DNA from: JAAZKA01 sp034926225
GTDB lineage: Bacteria > Bacillota > Clostridia > Oscillospirales > QAMX01
Direction: 5' to 3'
Assembly: GCA_034926225.1 (NCBI GenBank)
Contig: JAYFRF010000001.1
Span: 186,001-250,000 of the forward strand
DNA: 64,000 nucleotides
Positions within the stretch are counted from its first letter, which is position 1, and every line of letters starts with the position of its first letter. Below the pieces are notes generated by a model. The model ran no database searches and was not told the origin of the DNA. It saw only the letters and a list, made by a program, of their open reading frames with translations. Below are positions 31,990 through 40,634 of the stretch, piece by piece. Made by a program: the position numbers and the translations under genes.

Positions 31990-32721
31990 TTAACCATAGT
32001 AAGGTGTAAAAGTCATCGGATGCAGGGGCGGGAAACGGTTTTGGTTTTCAGCGTAGGAGACGGTGCCGTTTTCTCCGGAGATGATATGGTCGAACAGCGC
32101 GCCGCCGAGCGTGGACAGACAGGCCGCGACCTGCTCGGTAACGGCGGCATCGCTTGGAGACGGTTCCGCAATGCCGCCGGGGTGGTTATGCGCGAGGATA
32201 ACGCCTGCCGCGTGGTTATCGAACAGGTATGCCGCGACCCATTGGGGGTTTAAGTGCAGCGAGTCGATGGTGCCGCCCTCCACACGCTGGCATCGGATGA
32301 CGCGGCGGCGTGAATTCAGGAGCAGCGCGTAGCAGACCTCCGTACGGCAGCCGATAAATAAGCCGGCAACGTACTTGCAGGCATCCTGAGCATTGAGAAG
32401 ATAGACCGCATTCGGGTCGGGCGCGGCGGAATCAATCATGTAGCGTCGCGCAACAGCACGGATCAGGCTCAGGAAGATGGCGGAGGTCTTCCCGACTCCC
32501 TCGACAGAGGCCAGTGCTGCGACGTTTGCATCGAGGACGCCGGGCAGTGAGCCAAACCGCCGCAGCAGACGGTGAGCGATTTCGTTGGTATCGCGCCGCG
32601 GGATGGTATAAAACAACAGCAATTCCAGTACCTGATGAGCTTCGAAGCCGTCAAGACCGGACTCGGCAAAGCGTTCTTTTAAGCGGGAGCGATGTCCTTC
32701 ATGGAGGTTTTCAGATTTCAC
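31990..32721 (-). CDS. radC: RadC family JAB/MPN domain protein
   Basis: 243 residues. An N-terminal UPF0758-type helical region (GHRSRLKERFAESGLDGFEA) with a helix-hairpin-helix-like segment (LASVEGVGKTSAIFLSLI) is followed by the JAB1/MPN metalloprotease-like domain with its JAMM motif (ILAHNHPGGIAEPSPSD; H-x-H and the late Asp). The biochemical role of RadC is unsettled; links to recombination have been proposed. Start: GTG at 32721, eight bases after GGGAGG; a GTG three codons earlier overlaps that site. Unusually, it sits inside a deoxysugar gene run. Confidence 0.88.
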   Translation of the reverse strand: MKSENLHEGHRSRLKERFAESGLDGFEAHQVLELLLFYTIPRRDTNEIAHRLLRRFGSLPGVLDANVAALASVEGVGKTSAIFLSLIRAVARRYMIDSAAPDPNAVYLLNAQDACKYVAGLFIGCRTEVCYALLLNSRRRVIRCQRVEGGTIDSLHLNPQWVAAYLFDNHAAGVILAHNHPGGIAEPSPSDAAVTEQVAACLSTLGGALFDHIISGENGTVSYAENQNRFPPLHPMTFTPYYG

Positions 32722-32817
32722 ACAAGGCACCTCCCTTTTTTAGCAGACGTTCAGAAAGCAAAAGAAACGGCCGGCCGGGAAGATGTACGGCCGGCCGTAT
32801 TTCAGGCGAAACGGGGA

Positions 32818-33144
32818 TTATTTTAAATAGAAGACCTCGCGCATCGGATTGATGGGATTAGCCTTGGAGTAGTCGAAGGAACCTTCGACCATCTTCGAGG
32901 TAATCGCGTCCCACTTGCGGCAAGCGGGATCGTTGTTGACATAGGCAAACGCCGCGGCGGGATCGTCGCATTCAAAGCAGTAGAAGAATTGGTTGCCGTT
33001 CTGGAAGATGGAATAGTTGCGGTAACCGGCCTTGTGGTGAGCGTCTAGAACCTCAGGCCAGGCATTCAGATGCATTTGGACGTATTCATCAAGGCATTCG
33101 GGCTTGATTTTCCAGGTCCACGCGAATTTATTGCTCTTTTCCAT
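32818..33144 (-). CDS. rhaM: L-rhamnose mutarotase family protein
   Basis: 108-residue dimeric alpha/beta-barrel enzyme that interconverts alpha and beta anomers of L-rhamnose, or in related members L-fucose. Characteristic: FAWTWKIKPECLDEYVQMH at the N terminus with the catalytic histidine region (MHLNAWPEV), GYRNYSIFQNGNQFFYCFE in the middle and a C-terminal PMREVFYLK. CGGAGG lies upstream. It follows the L-fucose isomerase gene by 26 bp, so the physiological substrate may be fucose; the gene symbol reflects family, not proven specificity. Confidence 0.88.
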   Translation of the reverse strand: MEKSNKFAWTWKIKPECLDEYVQMHLNAWPEVLDAHHKAGYRNYSIFQNGNQFFYCFECDDPAAAFAYVNNDPACRKWDAITSKMVEGSFDYSKANPINPMREVFYLK

Positions 33145-33170
33145 ACTAAAATCCTCCGAACTATTATGAA

Positions 33171-34934
33171 TTACTTATACAGCGGGCCAAATGCGGCACA
33201 GGCGCGGTAATCGGCGCCTTCGAGGTCCTTTGTGCCGAACGAGGACCACGCGGCGGGACGATAGACACGGGCGTCGCCGACATTGTGGAGGCTGACCGGG
33301 ATACGCAGGATGGAAGCGAGGGCTAAAAGCTCCGCACCGATGTGTCCGAAGGAGAAGGAACAGTGGTTCGCGCCCCAGTTGGCCATGACGGAGTAGACGT
33401 CGGTGAAGGCATCTTTACCGGTGAGGATAGGAGCGAAATAGGTCGTCGGCCAGGTCGGATCGGTACGCAGATTGATTTTATCATAGACGGCGTCTGGTAG
33501 TTCAACGGAATAGCCTTCGGCGATCTGGATAACGGGGCCGAGACCGGCGACAATATTCACGCGCACCATGGTCAAGGGCATACCGCCACGGGTCTTGAAG
33601 GTCGAGGAAAATCCGCCGCCGCGGAAATACGGCAGGCTCGCGGGCCCCCACGTCGTTGCCTTCATCGTGCGGTCAATATCGTCGGGTGTGATTTCCCAGA
33701 AGGGCTTCATCGCCGGCTTACCGTCCTGTAAGCATTCGCCGGCGCCGTCGAGAGCGGCCGCGCCGGAGTTGATCAGATGGATAAAGCCGTTCGCGGCAGC
33801 ACCCTCGGGCGTCCAGCCGGTAACACGTTTGACGGCGTCGGGAGACCAGTAAGTACGCACGTCGCAGAAGACAGACGCGGTGTTGGTCAGGAGATTGCCA
33901 AAGAGCATGGAAACGCCGTTGAGAGCGTCGTTTTCCGTCGCGAGGAGATACGGCGCGCGCGGACCGTTCCAGTCAAAGGAGGTATTGGACATCGCTTCCA
34001 TGAAGTCGCCGTTGGGGAGATAATCCGTCCACTGACGCTGGCCCTGGAAGCCGGAGAGGATTGCGTTATGACCGAGGGACTCCTCCTTGAAGCCCATTTC
34101 GGCGAGCTTCGGATTGCCGTGCATGAGATCTTTGGCGATCATCGCCATCTTGACGCAGTAGGCCCATTCATCGTCCTTCTTGGCGCGGTCATGCTGAATC
34201 TCGGCGGGGTTACGATCCGCACCTTCGACGCAGTGAGCGCGCGTCCAGGCATAGGCGCGTTCGAATTCTTCGTGATCGTAGATGCCCTTGTTGATGCGAC
34301 GGTCGATCTCGATCATATCGATGTACTCATTGCGCATGCCGAGATAGTGTTGGAAGAAGTCGTCCTTGACGAAGGAACCGCCGATGCCCATCGCGACACC
34401 GCCCATGGAGAGGTAGGACTTACCGTGCATGATAGCGGCAGCGAGACCGGCACGGGCGAAGGTGAGAAGCTTCTTCGAGACGTCGTCCGGGATGCTGGTA
34501 TCGGACGCGTCGAGGACATCGTGACCGTAAATGGAGAACGCGGGCAGACCCTTTTGCGCATAGCTTGCGAGGGCGGCGGCAAGATAGACGGCGCCGGGAC
34601 GCTCGGTGCCGTTGAAGCCGTAGACAGCCTTCGGCCGGGAGGGATTTGCGTCCATGACCTCGGTACCGTAGCACCAACAGGGCGTGACGGTGATAGACAG
34701 GCCGACGTTTTCGCGGACGAACAGATCCTCGCAGGCGGCGGCTTCGGCGACACGGCCGATGGTACTCTCCGCGATAATGCAGACGACTGGGTTGCCGTCC
34801 GGGTAACGGAGCGTGCCTTCGAGAAGGGCTTTGACGGAGAGCGCCATATTCATGGTCTGGTCTTCCAGAGTCTCACGCACGCCGGCGCGACCGTCGATTA
34901 CGGGGCGAATGCCGATTTTCGGGAAGCTTTGCAT
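33171..34934 (-). CDS. fucI: L-fucose isomerase
   Basis: 587-residue ketol isomerase converting L-fucose to L-fuculose, about the same length as Escherichia coli FucI and alignable throughout (PKIGIRPVIDGR, TVTPCWCYGTE, KAVYGFNGTERPGAVYLAAA, FSIYGHDV). The three manganese ligands are present: E334 in ATENDALNG, D358 in FCDVRTYW, and the histidine of NWGANH near the C terminus. GGAGG precedes the ATG. It is the second gene after rpoD (SGNH hydrolase lies between). No fuculokinase or fuculose-phosphate aldolase is in the window. Confidence 0.96.
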   Translation of the reverse strand: MQSFPKIGIRPVIDGRAGVRETLEDQTMNMALSVKALLEGTLRYPDGNPVVCIIAESTIGRVAEAAACEDLFVRENVGLSITVTPCWCYGTEVMDANPSRPKAVYGFNGTERPGAVYLAAALASYAQKGLPAFSIYGHDVLDASDTSIPDDVSKKLLTFARAGLAAAIMHGKSYLSMGGVAMGIGGSFVKDDFFQHYLGMRNEYIDMIEIDRRINKGIYDHEEFERAYAWTRAHCVEGADRNPAEIQHDRAKKDDEWAYCVKMAMIAKDLMHGNPKLAEMGFKEESLGHNAILSGFQGQRQWTDYLPNGDFMEAMSNTSFDWNGPRAPYLLATENDALNGVSMLFGNLLTNTASVFCDVRTYWSPDAVKRVTGWTPEGAAANGFIHLINSGAAALDGAGECLQDGKPAMKPFWEITPDDIDRTMKATTWGPASLPYFRGGGFSSTFKTRGGMPLTMVRVNIVAGLGPVIQIAEGYSVELPDAVYDKINLRTDPTWPTTYFAPILTGKDAFTDVYSVMANWGANHCSFSFGHIGAELLALASILRIPVSLHNVGDARVYRPAAWSSFGTKDLEGADYRACAAFGPLYK

Positions 34935-34974
34935 GTCAGAATTACCTCCGAATATATAAAATTGTCAAAAGGTA

Positions 34975-35970
34975 TCAGGAACGAACGATGGAATAAAGCG
35001 ATTGCGCAGCTGTAACGCCGCCGAGCGCGTTGAAATGCAGCCCATCCTCCGCGCGGCAGGAAGGAAGGTGCGGCGTGAGCGTGCGGCCATCGATATAACA
35101 GAAGGTATGCATTGCGGTTAAGGCACGGATGCCTTCGCGATAGGACTCCCGCACGGTATGGCGCTCCTCGGGGACGGGATTCGCCGCCCAAGGCGTCGAG
35201 AGAACATAGACTTTCGCGTATGGATAGATTGCGCGAAGCTTTGCCATGTAGGCGTCCGCACGGCCGAGAAGATGCGGCAGATCGGACATGCCGTAATACT
35301 GCGGCTGACCGTCGATATAGACAACCTCGCGGTTTTCGCGGCGAACGAGATCGTTTGCTCCGTATTCGACGAAAATCACATCTGGACGGCAGGTGTCGTC
35401 GGGATCGAGCGTGGATTCATCAAAATAAAGGGAGCCGATGCCGCGATTTATGTAACGTGCGCCCGCCATACGGGAGACCAGTGTCGGGAAGGAGAGCGAC
35501 GGCGTAGGCGTATAGGCGGACTGCGTGATGGAGTCTCCATAGAAGAGATAAAACGGTTTTCCATCCTCAGAAAGAGGCTTTGCGTCTCCAAATGAAGGAA
35601 CCGACAGCGCACATGCGGCATAGGCGGGCAGAAAAATCTCGAGAAGCGTATCGCCGGGGGATTCTTTGCGGTATGTAAACCGACCGGAGGCAGGCTCGGG
35701 CGGCAGCGGCTCCGTGTGGACGAGTACGCCGTTTTCGTAGACATCGAAGCCGCCGGTGCGGGTATACAGCCCGGACAGCGTCCAGGAAAAGCCGATTTCC
35801 AGCGCGGAGGTGATCAACGCGAGGGAAACTCCGGCGGCGCAGCGCCCGAAGCGCTCATACATCAGATGGAGCGCTTCGAGTGAGGAGAGCTGGGACGTTG
35901 TAAAGCGGGTGGGAATCCATGCGCCGTCCCGGTGGACGACATCATACGCACCGTGAAAGAATTCCTTCAT
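34975..35970 (-). CDS. SGNH/GDSL family hydrolase, likely carbohydrate esterase
   Basis: 331 residues with an N-terminal beta-sandwich-like region (~130 residues) and a C-terminal SGNH hydrolase domain. All four blocks are visible: FYGDSITQSA near residue 143 (catalytic Ser), NRGIGSLYFDE near residue 174 (Gly), VEYGANDLVRR near residue 201 (Asn) and EDGLHFNALGG near residue 311 (Asp and His). No signal peptide, so it acts in the cytoplasm, plausibly deacetylating oligosaccharides. GGGAG lies 15 bases before the ATG; no other in-frame start exists before an upstream stop. It begins 26 bp after rpoD. Confidence 0.85.
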   Translation of the reverse strand: MKEFFHGAYDVVHRDGAWIPTRFTTSQLSSLEALHLMYERFGRCAAGVSLALITSALEIGFSWTLSGLYTRTGGFDVYENGVLVHTEPLPPEPASGRFTYRKESPGDTLLEIFLPAYAACALSVPSFGDAKPLSEDGKPFYLFYGDSITQSAYTPTPSLSFPTLVSRMAGARYINRGIGSLYFDESTLDPDDTCRPDVIFVEYGANDLVRRENREVVYIDGQPQYYGMSDLPHLLGRADAYMAKLRAIYPYAKVYVLSTPWAANPVPEERHTVRESYREGIRALTAMHTFCYIDGRTLTPHLPSCRAEDGLHFNALGGVTAAQSLYSIVRS

Positions 35971-35996
35971 GGCTTTTCAAGATAACTCCCTTCGAA

Positions 35997-37112
35997 TCAG
36001 TTTAAGAAGTCCTTTAAGCGCTTGGAACGGCTGGGATGACGCAGCTTTCGCAGAGCCTTGGCTTCGATCTGGCGGATACGCTCACGCGTGACGTTGAACT
36101 CGCGGCCGACTTCCTCAAGGGTGCGGGTACGGCCGTCTTCGACGCCGAAACGGAGCTTTAAGACCTTTTCCTCCCGCGGCGTGAGCGTGGACAACACGTC
36201 TACCAGCTGCTCTCGCAGGAGAGTGAAGGACGCGGCTTCGGCGGGTTCCGGGACATCGTCATCGGAGATGAAGTCGCCGAGGTGGGAATCCTCTTCCTCG
36301 CCGATCGGCGTTTCGAGGGAGACCGGCTCCTGTGCGATCTTCATGATCTCGCGCACCTTGTCGATTGGCATGTTGATCTCCGCCGCGATTTCCTCGGGGG
36401 AGGGGTCATGCCCCAGTTCCTGCAGAAGCTGGCGGGAGACGCGCATCACCTTGTTGATCGTCTCGACCATGTGGACAGGGATTCGGATGGTACGGGCCTG
36501 ATCGGCAATAGCGCGCGTGATGGCCTGACGGATCCACCAGGTGGCATAGGTGGAGAATTTGTAGCCCTTGGTGTGGTCGAATTTTTCGACGGCCTTGATC
36601 AGCCCGAAGTTGCCTTCCTGAATCAGATCGAGGAACTGCATGCCACGGCCGACATAGCGCTTGGCGATGGAAACGACGAGACGGAGGTTTGCTTCCGCGA
36701 GACGCTTTTTCGCGGCTTCGTCACCCTGCGCCATCCGCTGCGCAAGTGCTATTTCCTCGTCCGGCTCAAGGAGATCGACCTTACCGATTTCCTTGAGGTA
36801 CATGCGTACCGGGTCGTCAAGCGCGTAGTTATCCGCCATCGTCGCGGTTTCGTCAAGATCCTTCTGCGTGACCTCTTCCACCTCGTCGAGGTCGGCGGGG
36901 ATATCCTCGATGATCGAGTCGGCGGGATATTCGTCTACAACGATTTCAATGCCGAGCGATTCGAAGGTGTCGTAGAGCTTGTCGATCTGATCGGACTCAA
37001 ATTCGAGTTCTTCAAGGACGTCCATCAGCTCCTTGTAGCTGAGCTTCCCCTTTTTTTTGCCGTATTCGATCAGATCTTTCAATGCTTGCTTTTTTTCTTC
37101 AATAGTGGCCAT
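35997..37112 (-). CDS. rpoD: Primary RNA polymerase sigma factor
   Basis: 371-residue housekeeping sigma-70 (SigA). Region 1.1-like N terminus, region 1.2 (DDPVRMYLKEIG), the 2.x block with NLRLVVSIAKRYVGRGMQFL and FSTYATWWIRQAITRAIADQ (-10 recognition and melting), region 3, and region 4 with the -35 helix-turn-helix (LEEVGREFNVTRERIRQIE). Length is typical of clostridial SigA. It starts 2 bp after dnaG stops, so the two are coupled; its GGGGGA site lies inside the dnaG end. The many TTGACA-17-TATAAT promoters in this window are its expected targets. Confidence 0.97.
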   Translation of the reverse strand: MATIEEKKQALKDLIEYGKKKGKLSYKELMDVLEELEFESDQIDKLYDTFESLGIEIVVDEYPADSIIEDIPADLDEVEEVTQKDLDETATMADNYALDDPVRMYLKEIGKVDLLEPDEEIALAQRMAQGDEAAKKRLAEANLRLVVSIAKRYVGRGMQFLDLIQEGNFGLIKAVEKFDHTKGYKFSTYATWWIRQAITRAIADQARTIRIPVHMVETINKVMRVSRQLLQELGHDPSPEEIAAEINMPIDKVREIMKIAQEPVSLETPIGEEEDSHLGDFISDDDVPEPAEAASFTLLREQLVDVLSTLTPREEKVLKLRFGVEDGRTRTLEEVGREFNVTRERIRQIEAKALRKLRHPSRSKRLKDFLN

Positions 37113-37114
37113 GT

Positions 37115-38842
37115 TTATAGTCCCCCGCTGCCTTTTTTGGCGTCGATCAGAGCCTGAAGCGACGCGTTTTTCATATGTTCCTGCCGCATCACGGCCAAGT
37201 AGTCGGAAAAAGCCCGGTCGGTTTCCCCGACAGGTGTTTTTGCGAGTATCCGGGAAAGCTGAGAAGCCTCATCAGGTGTCAGATCCTGTGCGAAAACGTC
37301 CGGTGAAACGGTTCCGCCGTCGTGGACACGGGTTTTTATGAGTGTATAAAGCTTTGCGTAAAGCGGAACCGTAAATAGCGTTCCGGCGTTGTCCTCGTCG
37401 AGCTTCAAGATTAGCGTCGGGTCGAAGAACAAGAGCGCGATAATCCCCTCCTCCGCCCGCGCCGCACGCGGATTATCGTAACGGAGCTCTCTGGCCGCTG
37501 GCTGCACCGTTCGCACGGGATTTAAAACACGTCTGGTTTCCTCACGGCGTGACGCGCGATCCCGGCTTTTACGGGCGGCGTTGACCTGAATGCGCAGGGC
37601 GTCTAGGGTCGTATCGGTATCGGCTGCGACACGCTGGAGATAGACATCGCGTTCGATCGGGTCGTCGACGGTGGCAAGCAGCTCGGCCGCGGCTTTCAGA
37701 TAGGTGATCTTTTTCTCGGGCGTATCCCGATCCGAAGCGTTCGGCAGCCTGGACAGGCGGTACTCGAGATCGCCCTGCGTACCACGCAGAAGCTGCTCAA
37801 ACTTGTCCGCGCCGTTTTTACGGATAAATTCATCCGGGTCTTTGCCGTCCGGTATGCGCAGAATACGGACATTGATGCCGGTGGACTTCAGGATGTCGAT
37901 GCCGCGCGCGGTAGCCTTCTGCCCGGCATTATCGGCGTCATAGACGATCACGACGGTTTCAGCGTAGGTTTTGATCAGCCGTGCCTGCTCGGGAGTCAGC
38001 GCGGTGCCGAGGGAAGCTACGGCGGTACGGAAGCCCGCCTGATGCAGTGCGATGACGTCCATGTAGCCTTCGGCAAGAAGGATTTCCGAAGGTCTTTCAT
38101 TTTTGACGAGGTTCATCGCAAAAAGATTTCGCCCTTTTGCGAAGATCGGTGTTTCCGGGGAGTTTAAATACTTCGGCTGCGAATCATCCATGACGCGTCC
38201 GCCGAAGCCGATCACGTCACCCCTAAGCGACAGAATCGGGAACATCACACGGTTGCGAAACCGGTCATAGACGCGGCCCTCACGCCCTTCGACGAGGAGA
38301 CCCGCTTCCAGCATATCGGTTTTCTCGTAGCCCTTGGCACGCATGGCATCCATGAGGGCATCCCAGCGGTTCGGCGCAAAGCCTAGTCCGAAGCGACGGA
38401 TGATGCCGTCGGATAGTCCGCGCCGTCGCAAATAAGCAAGGCCTTCCCCACCGGTCGGAGACTGGAGCGTTGTAAAAAAGAACCGTGCGGCATCGCGGTG
38501 AAGGTTCATAAGCGTCTCGCGATGCTTGCGGTATGCGGTATTTTCCGCGTCCTCCGGCACGGTCAGACCCGCCTGCTTTGCAAGGAACGCCACCGCTTCC
38601 GGAAAGGGCAGGTTTTCTGCGCGCATGACAAATTGAATCACGCCGCCGCCGACACCGCAACCAAAGCAGTGAAAAAAGCCTTTCTCGCGCTGTACATGAA
38701 ACGACGGCGTTTTCTCCGAATGAAATGGGCAGAGTCCCACATAGCCGGAGCCTTGTTTTTTTAATGATACATAACGGGAAACGACGTCTACGATATCGCA
38801 TCGTTCGACTAGCTCGTCTATGAACCGGTCGGGGATCGCCAT
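37115..38842 (-). CDS. dnaG: DNA primase
   Basis: 575-residue primase that makes RNA primers at the replication fork. The zinc-binding domain is complete (C38, H41, C59, C62 in CPFH...CFGC), followed by the catalytic core (YLRRRGLSDGIIRRFGLG), the TOPRIM motifs EGYMDVIALHQAGF and VIVYDADNAGQKA, and a C-terminal helicase-binding region. Forms the macromolecular-synthesis operon with rpoD just downstream. Confidence 0.96.
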   Translation of the reverse strand: MAIPDRFIDELVERCDIVDVVSRYVSLKKQGSGYVGLCPFHSEKTPSFHVQREKGFFHCFGCGVGGGVIQFVMRAENLPFPEAVAFLAKQAGLTVPEDAENTAYRKHRETLMNLHRDAARFFFTTLQSPTGGEGLAYLRRRGLSDGIIRRFGLGFAPNRWDALMDAMRAKGYEKTDMLEAGLLVEGREGRVYDRFRNRVMFPILSLRGDVIGFGGRVMDDSQPKYLNSPETPIFAKGRNLFAMNLVKNERPSEILLAEGYMDVIALHQAGFRTAVASLGTALTPEQARLIKTYAETVVIVYDADNAGQKATARGIDILKSTGINVRILRIPDGKDPDEFIRKNGADKFEQLLRGTQGDLEYRLSRLPNASDRDTPEKKITYLKAAAELLATVDDPIERDVYLQRVAADTDTTLDALRIQVNAARKSRDRASRREETRRVLNPVRTVQPAARELRYDNPRAARAEEGIIALLFFDPTLILKLDEDNAGTLFTVPLYAKLYTLIKTRVHDGGTVSPDVFAQDLTPDEASQLSRILAKTPVGETDRAFSDYLAVMRQEHMKNASLQALIDAKKGSGGL

Positions 38843-38899
38843 ACTATTCTCCTTGAAAACGGTATTGATTATACCCGAAAAATATAAATATAATGCATA

Positions 38900-39901
38900 T
38901 TATGCTTTATTCCAACCTATTGGTATGAAAATATCGCGAAAAGTGGCAACTGCGTACACATCGGACATGCCCGCGATATAATCACAGACGCGGCGCTCTA
39001 CGGAGCCGCGAGTCTCGTCCTGGTATCCCTCCGGCAACTCGGACGGGCTTGCCGTGTAGTACCGGTAGAGCATCGCAAGCATTTCCTCCGCTTTCGACTC
39101 CTCCGATTTTACGACGGGATTCTTATATACGGTCGCAAAAAGAAACTCGAGCAGCGCCTCCATGGCCTCCTCGCGCGAGGACGACAGCGCAATGGACGGA
39201 CGATCCATGCTTGTCTCGATCATATCGACGACCAGGGTGTTGATGCGTTGCTTATATGTAGCGCCAAGCGCCGACACAAGGTCGCGCGGCACATCGTCGG
39301 GAGAGAGCACACCGGCGTGGATGGCGTCGTCGAGATCGTGATTGATGTAAGCGATGCGGTCGGAGTAGCGGACGATGCGGCCTTCGAGTGTTGCGGGGAG
39401 TCTTGCGCCGGTGTGACAGAGGATGCCATCGCGTACCTCGTTTGAGAGGTTTAAGCCCTGTCCATGTTTTTCGAGGACGTCCACGACGCGCAAACTCTGT
39501 TCGTTGTGAGCAAATCCTTCAGGGCAGAGCCGGGCGAGCGTCCATTCTCCGGCATGGCCGAACGGCGGGTGGCCGAGGTCGTGCCCCATCGCGATTGTCT
39601 CGACGAGGTCCTCATTCATACGCAAAGCACGGGCGATGACGCGGGCGATCTGCCCCACCTCCAGAGTATGGGTGAGCCGCGTGCGGTAATGGTCGCCTTC
39701 GGGTGAGAGAAAAACCTGCGTCTTATGCTTTAAACGGCGGAAGCTGGAACAATGGATGATACTGCCGCGGTCACGTTGGAAGGCGGTACGGACATCGGAA
39801 GGTTCTTTCGGGCGTGGTCTGCCGGAGGAATTCACGGCAGCCACCGCATAAGGCGACAAAAAACGAAGCTCGTCCTGTTCCAGACGTTCACGCACGGTCA
39901 T
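38900..39901 (-). CDS. dgt: dGTP triphosphohydrolase family HD protein
   Basis: 333 residues with the HD-domain phosphohydrolase signature: RTRLTHTLEVGQIARVIARA and AMGHDLGHPPFGHAGE, then a late metal-binding aspartate (RYSDRIAYINHDLDDA). Predicted to cleave deoxynucleoside triphosphates to nucleoside and tripolyphosphate. Start at ATG 39901, seven bases after GGAGGT; the upstream in-frame ATG contains that site. Position before dnaG-rpoD is common in Clostridia. Confidence 0.9.
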   Translation of the reverse strand: MTVRERLEQDELRFLSPYAVAAVNSSGRPRPKEPSDVRTAFQRDRGSIIHCSSFRRLKHKTQVFLSPEGDHYRTRLTHTLEVGQIARVIARALRMNEDLVETIAMGHDLGHPPFGHAGEWTLARLCPEGFAHNEQSLRVVDVLEKHGQGLNLSNEVRDGILCHTGARLPATLEGRIVRYSDRIAYINHDLDDAIHAGVLSPDDVPRDLVSALGATYKQRINTLVVDMIETSMDRPSIALSSSREEAMEALLEFLFATVYKNPVVKSEESKAEEMLAMLYRYYTASPSELPEGYQDETRGSVERRVCDYIAGMSDVYAVATFRDIFIPIGWNKA

Positions 39902-39933
39902 CCACCATACCTCCATTCTACCCTATATATACG

Positions 39934-39961
39934 AAAAAAGAGGGCAAAAACCCTCTTTTTT
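39934..39961. terminator. Terminator between yigZ and dgt
   Basis: AAAAAAGAGGG and CCCTCTTTTTT form an 11-bp stem with a six-base loop; it ends the hflX-yigZ transcript on the minus strand. Confidence 0.9.
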
Positions 39962-39973
39962 CTCGGATAAATT

Positions 39974-40615
39974 TCAATCGGAAAAGACTCGCTCCGGCAA
40001 AAATCGCGTTTCCCCCTCAGTAATGATCGCACGCCCGGCGGTACATTCGGCAACCGCGTCGGCAATGGGACATTTGAGCGCTTCCGGAATCAGGATGGTA
40101 TGCGTTACGTCGAGGTCGTACGTCGTATCGGACTCTCGAATGGGATAATCCGAGAGGAGATATTTGAGCTTTTCAAAATATGGGTACTCGATCAGAATTT
40201 CCAATCGGCAATACGGCGCCATTTTCGCCTCTCCCGCGGCGTCCAGCGCCAGCGCCGCTGTCTGCGAGTACGCACGGACAAGGCCGCCCGCACCGAGCAG
40301 GATGCCGCCGAAGTAGCGGGTGACGATGCATACGAAATTCGTTATTTTTCGCTTGCGGAAGACGTCGAGCACCGGCATACCGGCGGTACCCTTCGGTTCT
40401 CCGGCATCGGAGAACCGTGTGATATTCTGCGCGTGGATGTCGTAGGCATAAACGCCGTGGGTCGCGCTCTGATGACGATGGGCGATCTCCGCAATACGGG
40501 CGAGCGCTTCCTCTTCGTTTTCTACGAGGAAAACGTTGCCGATAAAGCGGGACTTCTTCTCAATCATCTCGATTTCAGAAGCTGTGAACGGAACTAAATA
40601 GGTGGAATCGGCCAT
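39974..40615 (-). CDS. yigZ: YigZ/IMPACT family protein
   Basis: 213 residues. The N-terminal IMPACT domain shows the family landmarks KKSRFIGNVF, ATHGVYAYDIH, FSDAGEPKGTAGMPVLDVF and TRYFGGILLGAGGLVRAYS; the C-terminal ferredoxin-like DUF1949 region follows (ILIEYPYFEKLKYLL). A translation-related regulatory role has been suggested for the family. Start at ATG 40615, just after GGAGGA. 19 bp downstream of hflX in the same direction. Confidence 0.9.
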   Translation of the reverse strand: MADSTYLVPFTASEIEMIEKKSRFIGNVFLVENEEEALARIAEIAHRHQSATHGVYAYDIHAQNITRFSDAGEPKGTAGMPVLDVFRKRKITNFVCIVTRYFGGILLGAGGLVRAYSQTAALALDAAGEAKMAPYCRLEILIEYPYFEKLKYLLSDYPIRESDTTYDLDVTHTILIPEALKCPIADAVAECTAGRAIITEGETRFLPERVFSD

Positions 40616-40634
40616 GTATTCCTCCAATTTTTGA

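Noticed and set aside
34935..34975. TTGACA upstream of fucI as a promoter
   Set aside because: A 17-bp spacer would place the -10 on the ribosome binding site with a poor hexamer.
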